Part shown: positions 23,401 to 30,778 of the stretch, piece by piece | How the letters are laid out: every line of letters starts with the position of its first letter | Position numbering within the stretch: the first letter of the stretch is position 1 | Assembly (NCBI GenBank): GCA_015350385.1 | Contig: WNKI01000002.1 | Span: forward strand, 8,396,947 to 8,460,946 | Reading direction: 5' to 3' | DNA: 64,000 bases | DNA from: Aculops lycopersici | Taxonomy: Eukaryota > Arthropoda > Arachnida > Trombidiformes > Eriophyidae | Made by a program: the position numbers and the translations under genes | Notes under the pieces: generated by a model | The model's database searches: none | What the model was told of the DNA's origin: nothing | Seen by the model: the letters and a program-made list of their open reading frames with translations, nothing else

Positions 23401-25170
23401 AGATGCGCTTACAAGGATCCGACGGCGGGACAACGGGCGCAGGTGCAGCCATACATTTTGTATGCCAATGGGCCGGAAGTGAGAGCGGTCGAGCTGGGCG
23501 AACATCACCAATCGTCGCTAATCAGCGGAGAGTCAAGGATTCAAGCGTTGGATTTTGATCCCGTTGATTCGATTATCTACTGGATGGATGGACATGAGCG
23601 AGCAATCAAGCGAGCAATTCTACCTGACCTAACGGACTCGGCGCATGGAAATGGATTTCCACAAAACCTTCAAGTGAGAGGAATGTCGCAGCCAATTGAT
23701 TTGGCGCTCGATTGGGTTGCAAGGAATTTATATTGGATTGAGATAGATGAGAACAATTTGCCCAGGCCAAAGGGCAGGATCTACGCCAGCAAATTGGATG
23801 GTAGATATAGGAGGACCATTGTGGCGGTTGGCTTGGAGCGGCCAACTTCGTTGGCAGTGGACCCGGAAGTGGGGTACCTGTTTTGGACTGAGGCGGGCTC
23901 GGCGGCGCCCAAAATTGAAAAGTCCTGGATGGACGGAACTAATAGGAGGATAATTGTGAATGAAAAACTTGGTTACCCGTCGGGAATCACCATTGATTAT
24001 GAGAACAACCACCGATTGTATTGGTGCGACACAAAGTTGAACACCATTGAGACGGCCAATCAGGATGGAAGCGATAGGTACACCATATTGCATGACGGCA
24101 TTTTGCATCCATTTAGTTTGGACATCTTCGAGGATCACATCTATTGGGCGACAAGAGATACAAACGAAATCTATAGACACGACAAATTTGCCCACGGAGT
24201 CAAGGTTTTGGTCAAGCGATCCCTAGAGCCGACAAATGATTTGAAAATTTTACACAAACGAAGATACAACACCAAGCTAACCAACTATTGCTCAAACTCA
24301 AATTGCAGCCACCTGTGCCTACTGGTCCCGCTTGGCCACAGGTGCATGTGTCCAGATGGAGCTCTGCAACCGGAAGGAGGCCATTGCCAGTGGCCGTTGG
24401 AACAATCGAGAGCGCAGCCCATTGCTTGTAAGTGCCGAAATGGCGGCATTTGCGTTGAGTCTAGTTCCTCTGGCGCCGGCGGAAGTGGGGGGCAAAATCC
24501 GGGAGAAGTGGGCAAGATTCAGTGCAAGTGTCCGGAGGATTACAATGGAAGCGATTGCGAGGATTACGTTCGTCGGCGGCCAGTTTTTTCAACTTCTGAC
24601 TCGATATTTGAGTCAGTTTTGTTTATAATGTTAATATTAGCCGCTGTCGTCCTAACATTTGGTTACATATTACTCAGAAGACGAGAGTTTAAATCAAGCC
24701 AAAGCGTTTTGTTTAGAAACGGGAGCAATGTTGAGTTTACAGCTCCACCCTTTATGGCCTCGCTGGGTGGCGATGATATTCTACTCCAAGATTCAATCAA
24801 CCAACAAGACTCGGGCCACTTTCAGGATTTAACAAGCGCTAGCCTATCGACCAAGGCCTCGACCGACTTTAGCAATCCCATGTACGAAGTGGGCAACTCG
24901 AGCACTTTGGACAGCGGGAAAATGTCTAGCATTCGAAGCGGCCACTCGCTGCAAGACGGCGGCACCGGAAGCGGAAGTAGCTTGGTACTCATGGGATCCG
25001 CGATGCAAACGCTTCCGCCACTACCATCCTCACTAACTTCCAACACCAACACTTCCTCTTCACCTTTGTCAAAGTCTGAATTTAGAACCGTGTCCTTGAA
25101 TCCCACATCCATGGACACGGACAAAGATACGGATGCGCTCGTCGAGGAGGACAAGTCGGATCAGGAGTAG
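11449..25170 (+). CDS. LRP1: LDL receptor-related protein 1 (LRP1), intronless, lacking ligand cluster I
   Basis: A single 4573-codon frame encoding a giant endocytic receptor. Signal peptide residues ~7-28. Order: EGF-like (~74-155); YWTD propeller 1 (~308-537); EGF with a ~75-residue insert; 8 LDL-A repeats (~671-1075); 2 EGF; propellers 2-5 (~1198-2465) separated by single EGFs; 10 LDL-A (~2517-2980); 2 EGF; propeller 6; EGF; 11 LDL-A (~3418-3895); 2 EGF; propeller 7 (~3998-4265); 2 EGF; TM (~4386-4410); tail. The 8/10/11 LDL-A counts equal clusters II, III and IV of LRP1, and length is near human LRP1 (4544). LDL-A repeats show the usual CDG.NDC.DGSDE calcium-binding acids. The tail keeps one endocytosis motif, NPMY (~4475-4478, in FSNPMY). 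The position of the other LRP1 NPxY reads TAPPF. Cluster I is absent. LRP2 was rejected on module order and tail. Confidence 0.93.
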   Translation: MNMNLLSSSLLVLLATLSLWPLISLLLQQEHHNGRDHNHLLLFAQAADSAAATATSVNISISGPVASSDSLSNPCFQNNGGCQYLCVLITPPATTTGGQVLATITSNNQSVATNITTTNQTTTTTTTTILPPLQPAYKCACPVGKQLDKSLRNCIPAEEYLLYSQQNFIRGIILNNGTLTPSLTYNTISARTLSLLQDQINQSSSSLNSNSSGTSNSNGAGSGGSFSSTPSLFSSSSSLALAQQLSSSSTRDNAFAYNQLIYTGRNNQTLAFQTILNSTYQAYNGTQFVPHQTFSDAIVPIESRSARFVGLDFDSRNQYVYYSDVILDVIYRIHPNGTGKQNILAAQNEGVEGLALDWASQNLYYIDSRKGTLNVINVANTNQRRTLLSNLKRPRAIVLHPNRGFLFYSEWDRPANISRAYLDGSNVTIFKNLLLGWPNGLSIDYKADKLYWCDALLDQIQYSNLDGTNVQAFTTPSIKHPFSLVIHQDWLYLTDWRLDAVIRMNKENGQNEKVILSVDEGNRLYGIRIYSTDNQPIHPQHPCANGVSPCQKFCFAVPIVVSSPPTIIQSITPSTTTTSTNPTPTLVNGTTSSSLSSSATMSNITQAGAGAPATSVGAQTSSMIDPATIKFAQPTATSSGLMAICGCPYGEKLAPDMKTCIPDPKREPPINPCPNAWDFTCDNQRCIPKTWVCDGDDDCLDGSDERKSEGSKKDCNRPNCTALEFHCTTGRCIPLTFKCDGDNDCPDGSDEQDCRNMTCDATEFSCGNGRCITKGWVCDSENDCGDGSDEKNCEKKSCAYYQFTCPGSGTCIPASWRCDGENDCGPQPSDADNITADERDCPMTTCSENHFRCENRRQCIHKSFKCDGIADCIDQSDEADCPKGNGNQPGIGGGGTSNIDGTCGDLKSQFQCSSTKTCIPLTFRCDGSKDCPNGEDESNCESYQCPPNHFKCNNGKCLHSLTWVCDGNDDCGDGSDEDARHACTPPPFTCPHGKWQCPSSAIVNPKSNKPGAVGVNKNSKPGKPAIGGSGGSGSSTSGGVIQLTEKCIPIEKVCDGKLDCAGGTDEGPSCDLVSCSNYPCGNSSSASTTATPTSGGSNSNNNSNRGNSTTKCHKTPLGPICVCPPGETLDSSSNACIGINECEPPGICSQTCTDTKNGFKCTCADGYQLVNHTFCKTLNRTVLTADDLDLGSNNLINDPYLIISNRRSILIANLNTTNLERIPVKVDNVVATASNMRSMTIFWSDMQAKKIFKLSKGSSDPQVVIGSGLDLVEGLALDWIGKNLYWVDSRLKTIEVSTSSGDNRVVLINLEKNSQPRGLAIDPAPDARWLFWTDWGESPRIERAGLDGSRRQTIINTKIYWPNGITLDTPSKRIYFADSKLDYIDFCNYDGTGRHQVLANSHYLLHPHSLTIFEDTIYWTDRQLNRVTSTRKFRGGNQTVISHLVSHPLGIHANHPVLQPVYPNPCQNSKCEQLCLLSPTQANYTCKCRPGYSISTDSNKCAPINTPFLMVMKQTQLVDLSIRSASKSVNHFIPIIGIDNGFDFDFDIRDENVYWIKMRDTQSEKSIFDSISGSSSSSFSSSLSAVEDRFAPFTSFNSSLNRVSLKHGNSSKFLPDGIQGAPYCVAFDWLGRNLYVGTHRVSSILLIKIDSDKNHRRTILDNDGTSKGVARPKAIVLDPANGKMYWLDDGGYGVSKKLARANMDGTNSMIIYDKFRDDNLESLAIDLISQRLYYSLSGSTNGAIWSIDTSGSLGPKLIVSNWQIGRPLGLSVSNNRLFYLDPVHEKIVRITLPDNDEEIDPSTSLFNLEENSPNLSNMKLFTKRIKQNSSHPCQEANGGCAHICVPTENLGRKCVCGAGSKLAPGSESECSTYKSFAIVVSLTRMQGFSLEDHAEAMQPLAGNGRNLLHADVHVAKSHIYWIEFNQGSSSNGIFRMKPDGSERKQIISDGIGTNGIRGLAIDWIAQNLYFTNQFPHETFIEVSALDGSNRLVIYKTSTEAPREIAVDPLIRYLYWIDAGQFPRIWRSNLDTTDKKAIVSTGLFLPRDLVVDISTHDVYWCDTTGDAIMRFDYAHSQISTVWRSLPNVFGMAILGDDLFWVDRNMRMVFKGSKFNKADRSGPPPSPVKSDIEKLRDIVMFDFRNQPQSASPCARNSSSSFGEGGNRGVCDQLCFALPNRDQEKCECALGKLSSDGRSCVQPEEYLLITTRREIRSFSLDKSHNSPFLPHGNLSNVVGLDYDYENKRIFFSQIRPEPMIAQIEIDPSSPKGAIDAKPTVIYKSGINPEGIAYDWVSKKIYWTDSSNKSIYAMNLDSTQVVDIVHVDRPRALALDPCAGYLYYTDWGRLGNSGKIYRTTMAGDQKVPIINSSLTQPSGLAIDYTESKLYWSDASREKIERSDMDGSNRQVLISATIYPFALSVYGNYIYWTDLQLHGVYRAEKNTGSNMVEIVKRLDESPRDIHIFASQNQSCPKSPCAIDNGGCAHSCHPGPDGRAECRCEFGFKVANEGKMCVPESVNCDENKFACPSGKCLPRFWVCDGDSDCGLTPPNAVPQGRKASNVSADEDPKFCKVHQCNTNEFRCKSGRCILKNWRCDHDPDCGNGDTSDEEDCKYPSCGAGEFTCDNQKCISQSQVCNGVNDCKDSRTSDENHDICPNNRTCAPNMFKCTHTNICVEDFWLCDSDNDCGFAGPNNSSADEDPELCASRKCPANSFKCPNNRCIPGQWFCDGDNDCGDGADEPEATCKNETKSCYGDLFTCDNGNCIPRVYLCDGDNDCQDNSDEDSRHQCDTRKCDPEREIYCPENRVWGRAQCIPKKWVCDKDIDCASGADENSTLYNCPPSEPCEAGQFQCKNGRCINKSWECDFDLDCSDGSDEHKNCKFRACNATTEFSCPNGKCVRKTFMCDGENDCGADGADEKAPECKTEAASCPEGQFKCKTAGSGGGSTGGSGSGKPAVQCIPYERVCNKQIDCDDGSDESPHCNVDECASPEMNQCEHKCINTLIGFHCECNQGYKLMKDGKACEDIDECKTRNGLCSQACHNAPGTYHCKCADAHYERQLDGHTCKRKDQSIKPWLIFSNRYYLRNMSTDGTQYNLIKMDLKNVVALDYDYQSQRIYYADVGNKSIHRIFVNGSGEETIVRHEAHGLEGLAVDWVGRKLYWIDRTSKHLDVSELDGRHRKTILGQRVYDPRALAVHPGIGYLFFTDWSHQAFIARVGMDGSDFKRIVLYEDKLVWPNALTVDYMSQKLYWADAHLDRIEFSDLDGHNRQVVLSGPSVPHVFALSVFDDTMYWTDWNKKALMSAHKLTGENLNVLRNTSHRPYDVHVYHPMHQLAWRNPCESNKCSHLCLLKPASVNSTLGPSPQMNMMKQQTRVGGSGSGSDKFLMATTAPLWTNGNAEMVCACPNDYILGSDGRTCTANCTAGQHKCGPPDDKCIPIYWKCDGDHDCADKSDEVNCPKFNCKPGMYQCKDSVTCISRVRICDGVPDCPGKDDEGFCEHPCGEHAFRCKSTGRCIPDSWVCDADNDCPDGSDEDKSICHARECDPQTQFKCANNKCIPKLWKCDGDNDCHDGIDETQSSDEPAHLCRMQNCTTGWLKCPSPNNYRCIPSWLFCNDNDDCHDAPKEGGLSSDESHPELCPKCSEAGDFTCKNGKCIPLRWRCDFDHDCSDGSDEDPQMCADLYRECSESEFQCANKKCIQKSWRCDNDNDCGDPERSDEKDCLVYECKAGQFKCRSGHCVGEKLVCDGSRDCDDASDEANCAPRFPGGRYCPQSQFQCNNTVCLRSDFVCDGEQDCAADGSDNSDEEPSLCQTHECDSMRKFLCSNKRCIPRWQICNGDDNCGDGSDENNKTLCKRPAHKCSPDQFKCDHDKCLSLERVCNNVQDCDDLSDERGCNTQGNCSPPTSIGNCSHSCLPISGSSSTSSGSGGGYICTCPHGYQVPSDASRSCVDINECASLRLNNCSQICVNDLGSHHCECHEGYELYEDRCAYKDPTAGQRAQVQPYILYANGPEVRAVELGEHHQSSLISGESRIQALDFDPVDSIIYWMDGHERAIKRAILPDLTDSAHGNGFPQNLQVRGMSQPIDLALDWVARNLYWIEIDENNLPRPKGRIYASKLDGRYRRTIVAVGLERPTSLAVDPEVGYLFWTEAGSAAPKIEKSWMDGTNRRIIVNEKLGYPSGITIDYENNHRLYWCDTKLNTIETANQDGSDRYTILHDGILHPFSLDIFEDHIYWATRDTNEIYRHDKFAHGVKVLVKRSLEPTNDLKILHKRRYNTKLTNYCSNSNCSHLCLLVPLGHRCMCPDGALQPEGGHCQWPLEQSRAQPIACKCRNGGICVESSSSGAGGSGGQNPGEVGKIQCKCPEDYNGSDCEDYVRRRPVFSTSDSIFESVLFIMLILAAVVLTFGYILLRRREFKSSQSVLFRNGSNVEFTAPPFMASLGGDDILLQDSINQQDSGHFQDLTSASLSTKASTDFSNPMYEVGNSSTLDSGKMSSIRSGHSLQDGGTGSGSSLVLMGSAMQTLPPLPSSLTSNTNTSSSPLSKSEFRTVSLNPTSMDTDKDTDALVEEDKSDQE
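14455..14574 (+). other. Candidate in-frame, phase-0 retained intron inside LRP1
   Basis: A 120-nt stretch inside the eighth LDL-A repeat of the first cluster begins GTAAAT, ends TTCAG, lies exactly between codons and has no stop. It encodes 40 Gly/Ser/Lys/Asn-rich residues with no cysteine (residues 1003-1042). Removing it leaves a more normal LDL-A repeat (WQC, nine residues, then CIPIEKVC). Its length fits the short introns seen elsewhere in this window (84-184 bp). It may be spliced, alternatively spliced, or simply a coding insertion. Confidence 0.35.
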
Positions 25171-26076
25171 AGGAATGCATTTACTTTTACCTAAAAACTT
25201 TTTCTTTGATAAACTACAAGTATGTTCAACCAATTAACTAGAGGACAACAACAATAATAACAACAAGTGATAGCAAAATTGATTTATATTTCAAGTGCCA
25301 AGAAGAGAGAAAGAGAAACGGAGAGAGAATCAGTCAGTCAGTATTATTATTACTATCACTACGGGAAGTGGAGACCAAACTTAATTACACACAAACTGCT
25401 GCATGCCATTTTTCCACCTGAACCACCTCCACCAATATCATTGATAATAAGCAGAACGTGTGGAGTCAATTCATAAAAGCCATATTGCAAGAGTCAACGT
25501 AGATCGTATGTTACGTCGGGTCTCTGAGCAAAAAACGTCCAATGTTTACAACTATCTAATTTTTACTTCTATCCTTAACTCATCGATTTAGCAAGTGATT
25601 TGCGATTCTTTTTGCGAGAGCCACGAAAGAGGAGAGGAAGCAATGCGCTTGTGTTTGCCTTTTGTGTCAGTTGATTTTCCGCGTCGATGATGAATGCTGC
25701 AGGCCAACTTGTTACATCCCTTCTGTTTATCTCTCTTTGGTTTTTTAGATATCGCTTGTAATGGTGAGTGTGATAGAGAGCCGTTGACCTCGTACTGTGT
25801 TCTATTCGAATCCAATTTTTCCTATGTTTGGCCATAGAAATGCAGTGGGACTCCCTTTGTTTTCCCTGGCGTTATTTTTAGCCTCAGGTGACGTTAGGCA
25901 TCGTGATTTCATACACTTACCTTTGATATGGTAGTTTCGCGACGTTGAGGCCACTTTTTGTTGCAATTCAGACGGATTTGCGCCAGTTGCAATTTGAAAG
26001 AAGTACAAATAAAGAGGAGTTACAAGTAATGAGAATTGAAACCTCCAATTAGCTGGACGATAAATATCTCATCAAA
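25171..26076. other. LRP1 3' UTR and intergenic DNA
   Basis: About 900 bp between the LRP1 stop and the orphan secreted-protein gene. It contains a GAGA-rich stretch (25305-25330) and AT-rich DNA. Open frames at 25575-25835 (minus) look non-coding. No other gene is recognised. Confidence 0.45.
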
Positions 26077-26517
26077 ATGCAAAACAGAAAATTGATTCTA
26101 TCCGCATTTGGCCTGCTTATTTTGGTCAATGTTGTACTGGCAACAAGTGCCGTCACTGGTGGCGTCAAGACGGACAAGCTGACTGCTCTCATCGATAGCA
26201 TTCGCAAGAGGAGCAAGCCAACCGTTGAGTCGGTGGTCGAGGCATTCAGACAATACGTTCAATTGCACCACAAACAATCCGAACTAAGCCAACTGCTATC
26301 GCCAGATACATCAATCGATCAGTTAAAGGGCAGTACTGACTCGGAAAGGAAGTACAAGGAGGTGGGCGAGATGCTCAACTTGCCTGAGCTCAAGATAATT
26401 AGCCGCAACCTGTTCAGTGTAGTTTCAGATGACATGAGCGCCAACTTCGATCACCTGACCGTGAATGCCGCGATGAGAGCTCGCGTAGAGAAGGCAATTG
26501 ATGCTTTGGGTCTTTGA
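26077..26517 (+). CDS. Small secreted protein of unknown family
   Basis: A 146-residue protein that I do not recognise. Residues ~5-25 form a clear signal peptide (hydrophobic LILSAFGLLILVNVVLA followed by small residues). The mature part has no cysteines and looks helical: charged amphipathic stretches around VESVVEAFRQYVQLHHKQSEL (given as its limits ~48-70) and a second helical C-terminal half ending in KAIDALGL. A basic IRKRSKP follows near residue 42. A canonical AATAAA lies 44 bp after the stop (26561-26566), supporting a real transcript end. It is a single exon, tail to tail with the Ly6 gene. A lineage-specific secreted (possibly salivary or cuticular) protein is conceivable, but nothing in the sequence shows a function. 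Confidence 0.7.
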   Translation: MQNRKLILSAFGLLILVNVVLATSAVTGGVKTDKLTALIDSIRKRSKPTVESVVEAFRQYVQLHHKQSELSQLLSPDTSIDQLKGSTDSERKYKEVGEMLNLPELKIISRNLFSVVSDDMSANFDHLTVNAAMRARVEKAIDALGL

Positions 26518-26879
26518 AGATGGAAGAATGATGACTAATCATTATGAGAGACTATAAATGAATAAAGGACAACACGTCGCGAGGTTGTAGGTGAAGTGAT
26601 CATCTTAACAATCATTACAAATGGGGGAAGGGGGAGTCGAGTTTTATTCATTCTTGTCGTCATGTTTGGTTTCCATTTATTATTCATTTCATTTGAGATT
26701 AAGTCCTTGATTTCAAGTGGCTAGTTAGTTATCGGTTTTGTGTGTCTGTGTTTACGTCTTGGAGTATATATATATATATATATATATATGCATATCTATT
26801 TGATGACATAGCAAATTGTTCCTCCTAGTGTCAATTATATAACTGCTCATTTATGCTCCTGTTACCAACCATTCATATG
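26518..26879. repeat. Convergent 3' region with a (TA)n microsatellite
   Basis: The region between the secreted-protein stop and the Ly6 stop on the other strand. It holds the AATAAA at 26561 and a pure TA dinucleotide run at about 26765-26789. Nothing else is recognised. Confidence 0.6.
26561..26566 (+). terminator. Poly(A) signal AATAAA of the orphan secreted gene
   Basis: An exact AATAAA 44 bp downstream of the stop codon of the gene at 26077-26517, the expected spacing for a short 3' UTR. Confidence 0.6.
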
Positions 26880-29800
26880 TCAACAACTTTGATAGATTGC
26901 TCCCCTCATCGTCATCGTCATCGTCGCAGTCGTCATTCGAGCCGACGGCAATAGTTGCGATATAAGTAAACACGTCGATATTAGCAACGTCGATATTAAT
27001 CCCACTGCCGGTGAGCCCGTTGGCAAGCTGGGCGCCGAGTTACACGCGTCCTCGGGACAGGCGAGCACGCAACCTGCGCCGATCGGTTTCGTTTGTAGAA
27101 GCAGCGGCATTAGGACGTCAATGTTGAGCAATAATGGATTTGGTTAGTTTAATTTTTCTAGTCATTTCTGCGAGATGGTGGCGCTCAAGTTCTTGAACTA
27201 TTCAAATAAATCTCAGATAAAGAGGCAAAGAGATATGAGAGGTGAGAGCGAGCCGACTGGCCGGCGGCCAGTCAGTATGCGATAGTTGTGTTGGTGTTAA
27301 GCGCACCCATGGCACCGAGAGGCACTTGCCTCTCTTCTCCTCCTAGCCCTTTGCTCCCCTGACCATCTATTTCAGGTTGGAATTTGTTGGAAACCTTGCC
27401 GCATGGCGCAAAATCCAACGTCATTCCGACTGCCCGTTCCCCATCGATTTTTGCGCCGGTCTTGCCAAGGTTCGTTTTTTCTGTTTGTTTGTTTGCCAAC
27501 CAACTTCCTGTATATACAATCATATATGTATATATATATATATATATATTTCTAACGCAATGGCGCAACTCGAGCGGAAATAGCACCAAAAACTCTCGCT
27601 CTTTTTGCTCACTCAAATTGCAACGCCACCAAACAAACAACTTGCTGAACACTCACCTTTGAGCAGGTCGCCCTCGAACTGGAACTTGCCGCAGTGGGAC
27701 ATCCGCGCTAATCGACAGTGACAAATGTTAACGCGGACGAAATTTTCGTTGTTGTTTCAGTGAAGGACAGTGGAAAAAACGGAAGTTTGCAATGAAAATA
27801 GTCGAGGGGAAAGAGAGTTGTGTTAGATTTTTCGGATTGCTCTCGCGAGGTAGTTCAAATCAACTCAGCTGTGAGCCGACAACTCTGACTTCCGGCAAAT
27901 CTTTTGCCATTACCGCGGCGTTGTTGTCTTCGTCGCTGTCGTCGCTCCATTTATTGCTCCGCGCTCGCTGAAAGCCTAATCCTAAGTGAGACTCACAGCT
28001 TCAGCTCCATTCGTCGACGTCCTAATCATTGGCCAGTTTGCTCAATCTCTAGCCACCTGGTTAGAGATTGGGCGCTCACCGGCTGGCTGCCGGTGAGCGC
28101 TAATCCAACACCGAGACCTGTGCCGCAGCGCGTCATGTTAGGACTTGGACAAAAGACAAAGCAACGCTAGCGTCGACGAAAGCGGCGACAGCGACAGCAA
28201 CAGCTATAACGACCAGCGTACCGGTAAAATCGGGACGAGATAGGAGCTAGCGAAAGTGCAACGCCGGAAATTTACTGCTGGCCAAACCGGAAGCCGCGCT
28301 GAGTTTTAAGGGGCTTTCAGGTGAGCATTGGTGGCGGTGGTTTTGTAGTCACTGTCTACCTACCCAACTCTGTGTCCTGTGTTAGGGTGCCCGAGTCCAT
28401 GGCGCAGTGGCGCACGACTAAGGTTTCGCCGGTTGTGTCTGAATGGAATGGATTGGATGGGTGTGAGTTGGGGTTTGGGTTCGTGTTGGAATTGTAATTG
28501 GAGATTTAGAGGGAGTGTGTTAGTTTTTTGCAGTTATTTTTAAACTTTCAATGACGAGCGCTTTGGTTTCTCGTAATCCACAAATCAGTGTCAACACTGT
28601 CAGATGATGATCAGCAAAAACGTCGCCCTTGTCCCTGCCACCCTCGCCATCATAAGTTGGATGGAATCTTTGAGTGGCTAAGCTCAGTGACTCGACCGCT
28701 TGTCATAACAGAGGGAGGGAGAGAGAGAGAGTTATGGCCGAGCAACTGAGGTTTACTTTACAGATTTTTCCATCAAATTTCTGCCAAGTTTTCATAATCA
28801 ACTCAAATTTGCACTAGTCTGCTCATAGTGAGGGGCAGCAGTTCGAGCGCTAGATTTTTGCTGCCGTTTACCTTGAATTAGCAAATTCAGCGAAGCCAGC
28901 CACTGCGCTCCTCGTTCACTTCCGCTTCCGGTTGGAGACTAGTGCGGCGAAGCGAGCAAGCAAACTAGTCGAGTGTGGCGACGGCGACGACGGCAACAAT
29001 GGCATCAGCAATATAAACGTGCACATGGAGTTCATTTTGCTGATTCAATATCTAATCTAAATCACAATAGTCGCAAGTGTCGTGATAAACTTTTGCGCCG
29101 CGTTGTCCACGTGAAATTAGTGGTCGGTCCAAATAAACATGCAAAGGGACACACTGAACTGAGCTCATCAAGCTCATCATCGTGGTGGCTGTTGTTGTTG
29201 CAAAGCAAAATTAAACTCTATTGTGATTGTAATTTTGATTGCAATTGTACTGTGTTCCATTCTACTCTATTCTATTATACTCACCAAAGGTACCCGTGAG
29301 CTTGATGCAAGCCGAAGCGGGAAACAAACCCTCGCGGCCCTTTTTGCCGGCGTAGCAGGGCGTGTGGTAGATGACGCTGGGCGGCGGATCAGGCAAAACG
29401 GGATGATTCACTCGGGTTGTGTTCAAATTGTGAAAGGGGTCCTCGCAGGCGGGATTGCTTCCGTTGCGCGACGAGCACTTGAAGCAGTCGACTCCCTCGA
29501 CTGTTTGGTTTGCATTGGTTTGGTTGGTGGGGTTTAGTGGTAGCACAAGGTTAGTCCGGGGAAATTGAAAGGGCTCAAGTGGAGAACAGGTGCGCTAATC
29601 TATTTGCATATCCATTCCACTTTGAAGCACGAAGCTCATTTGATTGCTCAACACTCACCTGGCTGGCCCATGAGAAGAGCGAAAGCTAAGCCAACCACCA
29701 CGGCCAAGCCGAGCACTAGCCGGTTTGTGGCGATGGGCGTGGCGTTGCGCATCAGTCCCACGGAAATATCGCGATCTTGATAAGAGTCGCCTTGATGACT

Positions 29801-30778
29801 TGAGGGCCATTTGCTTTTGTTTTTGTTTCCCTTGCTCCTGTAGCTACTCTTGCTCTCGTGGCATTTGTTGCCAGAGTAACGCAAGAGCAGCTCTTGTTCG
29901 TCCAACTCACTCAAGTTGACATCTCGCCTGCCAACTTGCATCTTGTCCGTCGGCCTTGTGGTTAGAGTCGGCGTCAACTTGGTCATCGTCGTTTCTCTCT
30001 CTGTCTGAGTTTGACTCGTATCCTCCAAGTTCAAGTTCTCGTAAGCGCAAGTGAAATTTGTAGCATCATCGGCATTAATCTTCCTACTCCTTCTGTCCAA
30101 TGTAAACTTTGGCGTCCCAATTTTATCATGATATGAGCTCTTAGAAGGGACAGTAGCAGCAACTCGAACTTTAGCCTCAAGTTTTCCTAGCCTAACCAAA
30201 ACTCGTTGCTTTCTGCTGCTCGGCGGGATAGTTGTCATTTCTGTTGCTATCGCTGTCGTCGTCGTCTTCTTCTTCTCGACCATCTGAGTTTGGGTTTCAG
30301 TAATATTATTCTTGGTCATGGGTGCAATGCAATTGCTATTATTGTTGCTATTGATCTTGACCGCTCCTGAGGCCTGACTTCTCGGTCGCGAGCTAATGTT
30401 ATTATCATTGAGCCTCATGCTTAACACTGAACCTCCATCCCTTTTCGCGTTGCCTCCTTTGATGGCACCACTTAATGGATTGCCTCTGGTCGCCTTGATC
30501 TCCCTGATTCTGGTATGGCCGTCGCCGCAGTCTCCAGCAACTGAACTGGCCAACGGAAACACGCAGCCTCTCGCCTCTCTTTCTCCCTTTGCCTGACAAC
30601 TCAAGCTACTCGACTTTGGAGACTCGTCGATGCCAACTCTCTGAGGCTCGAGGAAGTTTTGCTTGGCGCTAAAATCGGCTTGTTGCCTAGTTGTTGCTTG
30701 TTGTATTGTGCGGCGTCTATTTGGCGGCTCAGCTATAAAAACGCTCCTCTTACACTCACTTCCTCCTCTCGGGCTCAT
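26880..30778 (-). CDS. Ly6/uPAR-domain membrane protein, five exons, long N-terminal extension
   Basis: Exons assembled here: 30778-29659, 29500-29285, 28438-28364, 27707-27657, 27073-26880. All junctions are phase 1. Donors are GTGAGT, GTGAGT, GTAGGT and GTGAGT; acceptors end in AG. The joined reading gives a Ly6 domain with the CFKCSS...CEDPF start, PCYAG..G.FPASACIKLTGT, ETLVVRHCAMD, SHCGKFQFEGDLLKGC and a final C..DACN. This matches an insect Ly6 family with the same FPA..C.K and CGKF.F pattern. A hydrophobic C-terminus (VGLISTLLISTCLLISQLL) suggests a GPI signal or membrane helix, followed by ~20 polar residues. The total is 551 codons. A hydrophobic signal or signal-anchor lies at 29752-29660. 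Starting at Met 29752 would give a conventional 209-residue protein. The 342 codons upstream are open, basic and S/T/N-rich. Function: probably a cell-surface or channel/receptor modulator. Confidence 0.8.
27522..27549. repeat. (TA)n microsatellite
   Basis: Mostly pure TA repeats, interrupted by short ACAATC and G variants at the left end, within the fourth Ly6 intron. Confidence 0.7.
28043..28100. repeat. Two adjacent hairpins inside the third Ly6 intron
   Basis: Hairpin 1: CAATCTCTA (28043-28051) pairs with TAGAGATTG (28062-28070). Inner bases GCCA and TGGT extend the stem. Hairpin 2, one base later: GCGCTCACCGGC (28072-28083) pairs perfectly with GCCGGTGAGCGC (28089-28100) across a 5-base loop. 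They lie in the 656-bp intron between the third and fourth Ly6 exons. These are direct observations; function is unknown. Confidence 0.7.

Noticed and set aside
11449..25170. LRP2 (megalin) identity
   Set aside because: The 8/10/11 LDL-A cluster sizes, module order, total length and FSNPMY tail fit LRP1.
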